From: Deltaproteobacteria bacterium
GTDB lineage: Bacteria > UBA10199 > SBBF01
DNA: 5,757 nucleotides
Reading direction: 5' to 3'
NCBI GenBank assembly: GCA_016207765.1
Contig: JACQOY010000010.1
Coordinates: 1 to 5,757 of the forward strand
The notes below the pieces were generated by a model. The model was not told where the DNA came from, ran no database searches, and was given only the letters and a program-made list of their open reading frames with translations. Shown in pieces: positions 5,511-5,757 of this stretch (within the stretch, counting starts at the first letter, position 1; each line of letters opens with the position of its first letter). A program made the translations under genes and the position numbers.

Positions 5511-5534
5511 ATAAGTGATTTCAATAAGTTATTT
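5511..5534. repeat. Short direct repeat ATAAGT(G/T)ATTT, 13-base period
   Basis: ATAAGTGATTT (5511-5521) and ATAAGTTATTT (5524-5534) differ at one base and are separated by two bases. They lie in the AT-rich middle of the divergent intergenic region. They could be tandem operator half-sites or simply AT-rich chance, since nothing else ties them to a regulator. Confidence 0.35.
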
Positions 5535-5605
5535 ATATGACTTTTTTGGGATTTTTAGGCTTGGGGTGGGGATTGGGGGAAAATCAACCTCTTGTGGATC
5601 CAAAA

Positions 5606-5635
5606 TTGACAGCTTGGGGAAAGTGCGTTTAGGAT
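5606..5635 (+). promoter_or_regulatory. Sigma-70-like promoter of the rightward gene
   Basis: TTGACA (5606-5611), a perfect -35 box, is followed by an 18-base spacer and TAGGAT (5630-5635), 4 of 6 matches to TATAAT. Initiation would fall near 5642, only a few bases ahead of the ATG at 5645. The message would then be almost leaderless. If transcription starts further upstream, AGGA (5631-5634) is a ribosome binding site at 10-base spacing. Confidence 0.5.
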
Positions 5636-5644
5636 GGCTGGGCT

Positions 5645-5757
5645 ATGGCAAAGAAAAAAAACACACCCAAGAAATCAACCGCTGAGAAACAGCCTCGATG
5701 GACGGAAGTCCAGCATCAGGTTGCTGTTCTGATGGAGGACATGGACTCCAAGTTCAA
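5645..5757 (+). CDS. Lys-rich small protein, N-terminus only, runs off the window
   Basis: The reading frame is open from the ATG at 5645 to the window end (37 codons). It begins MAKKKNTPKKSTAEKQPRW, a strongly basic start, and continues TEVQHQVAVLMEDMDSKF, which looks like the beginning of an amphipathic, possibly coiled-coil helix. An in-frame TAG at 5630-5632 makes this the only upstream start. TTGACA-N18-TAGGAT stands just before it. It points away from the three-gene operon and need not share its role. The style recalls short Lys-rich coiled-coil proteins of unknown function annotated in uncultured proteobacteria, but I cannot name a family. Confidence 0.65.
   Translation, partial: MAKKKNTPKKSTAEKQPRWTEVQHQVAVLMEDMDSKF

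Noticed and set aside
5491..5514. Tiny frame MEERKNR on the plus strand
   Set aside because: Seven codons, no convincing ribosome site, and no reason to think it is translated.
5593..5601. DnaA-box-like TGTGGATCC near the rightward promoter
   Set aside because: It matches only 7 of 9 bases of the reverse-complement DnaA box, is single, and has no cluster or AT-rich unwinding element typical of an origin next to it.
1..5757. CRISPR array, tRNA, rRNA, transposase or toxin-antitoxin pair
   Set aside because: No regularly spaced repeats, tRNA-like cloverleaf or rRNA sequence, and no recombinase or toxin motifs in the translated frames.

Overview
The window looks like chromosomal DNA from a Gram-negative bacterium. 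The largest protein carries an OmpA-type peptidoglycan-binding domain and barrel-like strands. Shine-Dalgarno sequences are strong, and the intergenic DNA carries promoter-like motifs and GC-rich palindromes. The lineage cannot be fixed from the sequence. A deltaproteobacterial-type or related uncultured group is a guess, based only on general style and on the partial Lys-rich small protein at the right edge.

Layout, right to left on the minus strand. Three tightly spaced genes form a likely operon. The first (5343-2818, 841 aa) has an Ala/Pro linker, a beta-barrel-like region, an internal OmpA-like domain and a C-terminal tail with a calcium-loop motif. The second (2791-1958, 277 aa) has an N-terminal EF-hand/dockerin-like loop, a probable Ig-like beta-sandwich and a Pro/Ala tail. 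The third (start at 1883 preferred over 1907, stop at 96, about 595 aa) is built from repeats of a roughly 105-residue domain that I do not recognise. The gaps are 26 bases and 74 bases. All three proteins look like envelope or extracellular proteins, yet none starts with a Sec signal peptide. For the first two, an in-frame stop directly upstream rules out a longer start.

The most interesting signal is a bipartite motif found twice, both times reading leftward. It is ACGCAACTTTTT, eight unconserved bases, then TGCCGATAA. One copy lies about 95 bases upstream of the operon (5437-5465). The other lies just past the last gene (50-78) and points at whatever lies left of the window. GCCGATAA is the textbook sigma-28 (FliA) -10 element, and GCAACTTT sits exactly 11 bases upstream, which is the sigma-28 spacing. 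The operon and its left neighbour may therefore belong to a flagellar/sigma-28-type regulon. Proteins without signal peptides would then be candidates for export by a flagellar or type III-like route; that is inference.

Two GC-rich palindromes of one family flank the third gene (5-40 and 1896-1944). The second sits where that gene's ribosome binding site should be. On the right, the 301-base intergenic region (5344-5644) holds the sigma-28-like promoter, a leader hairpin, an inverted repeat, an AT-rich direct repeat, a G-rich stretch and a rightward sigma-70-like promoter. The latter serves a small Lys-rich gene that runs off the window at 5645-5757.
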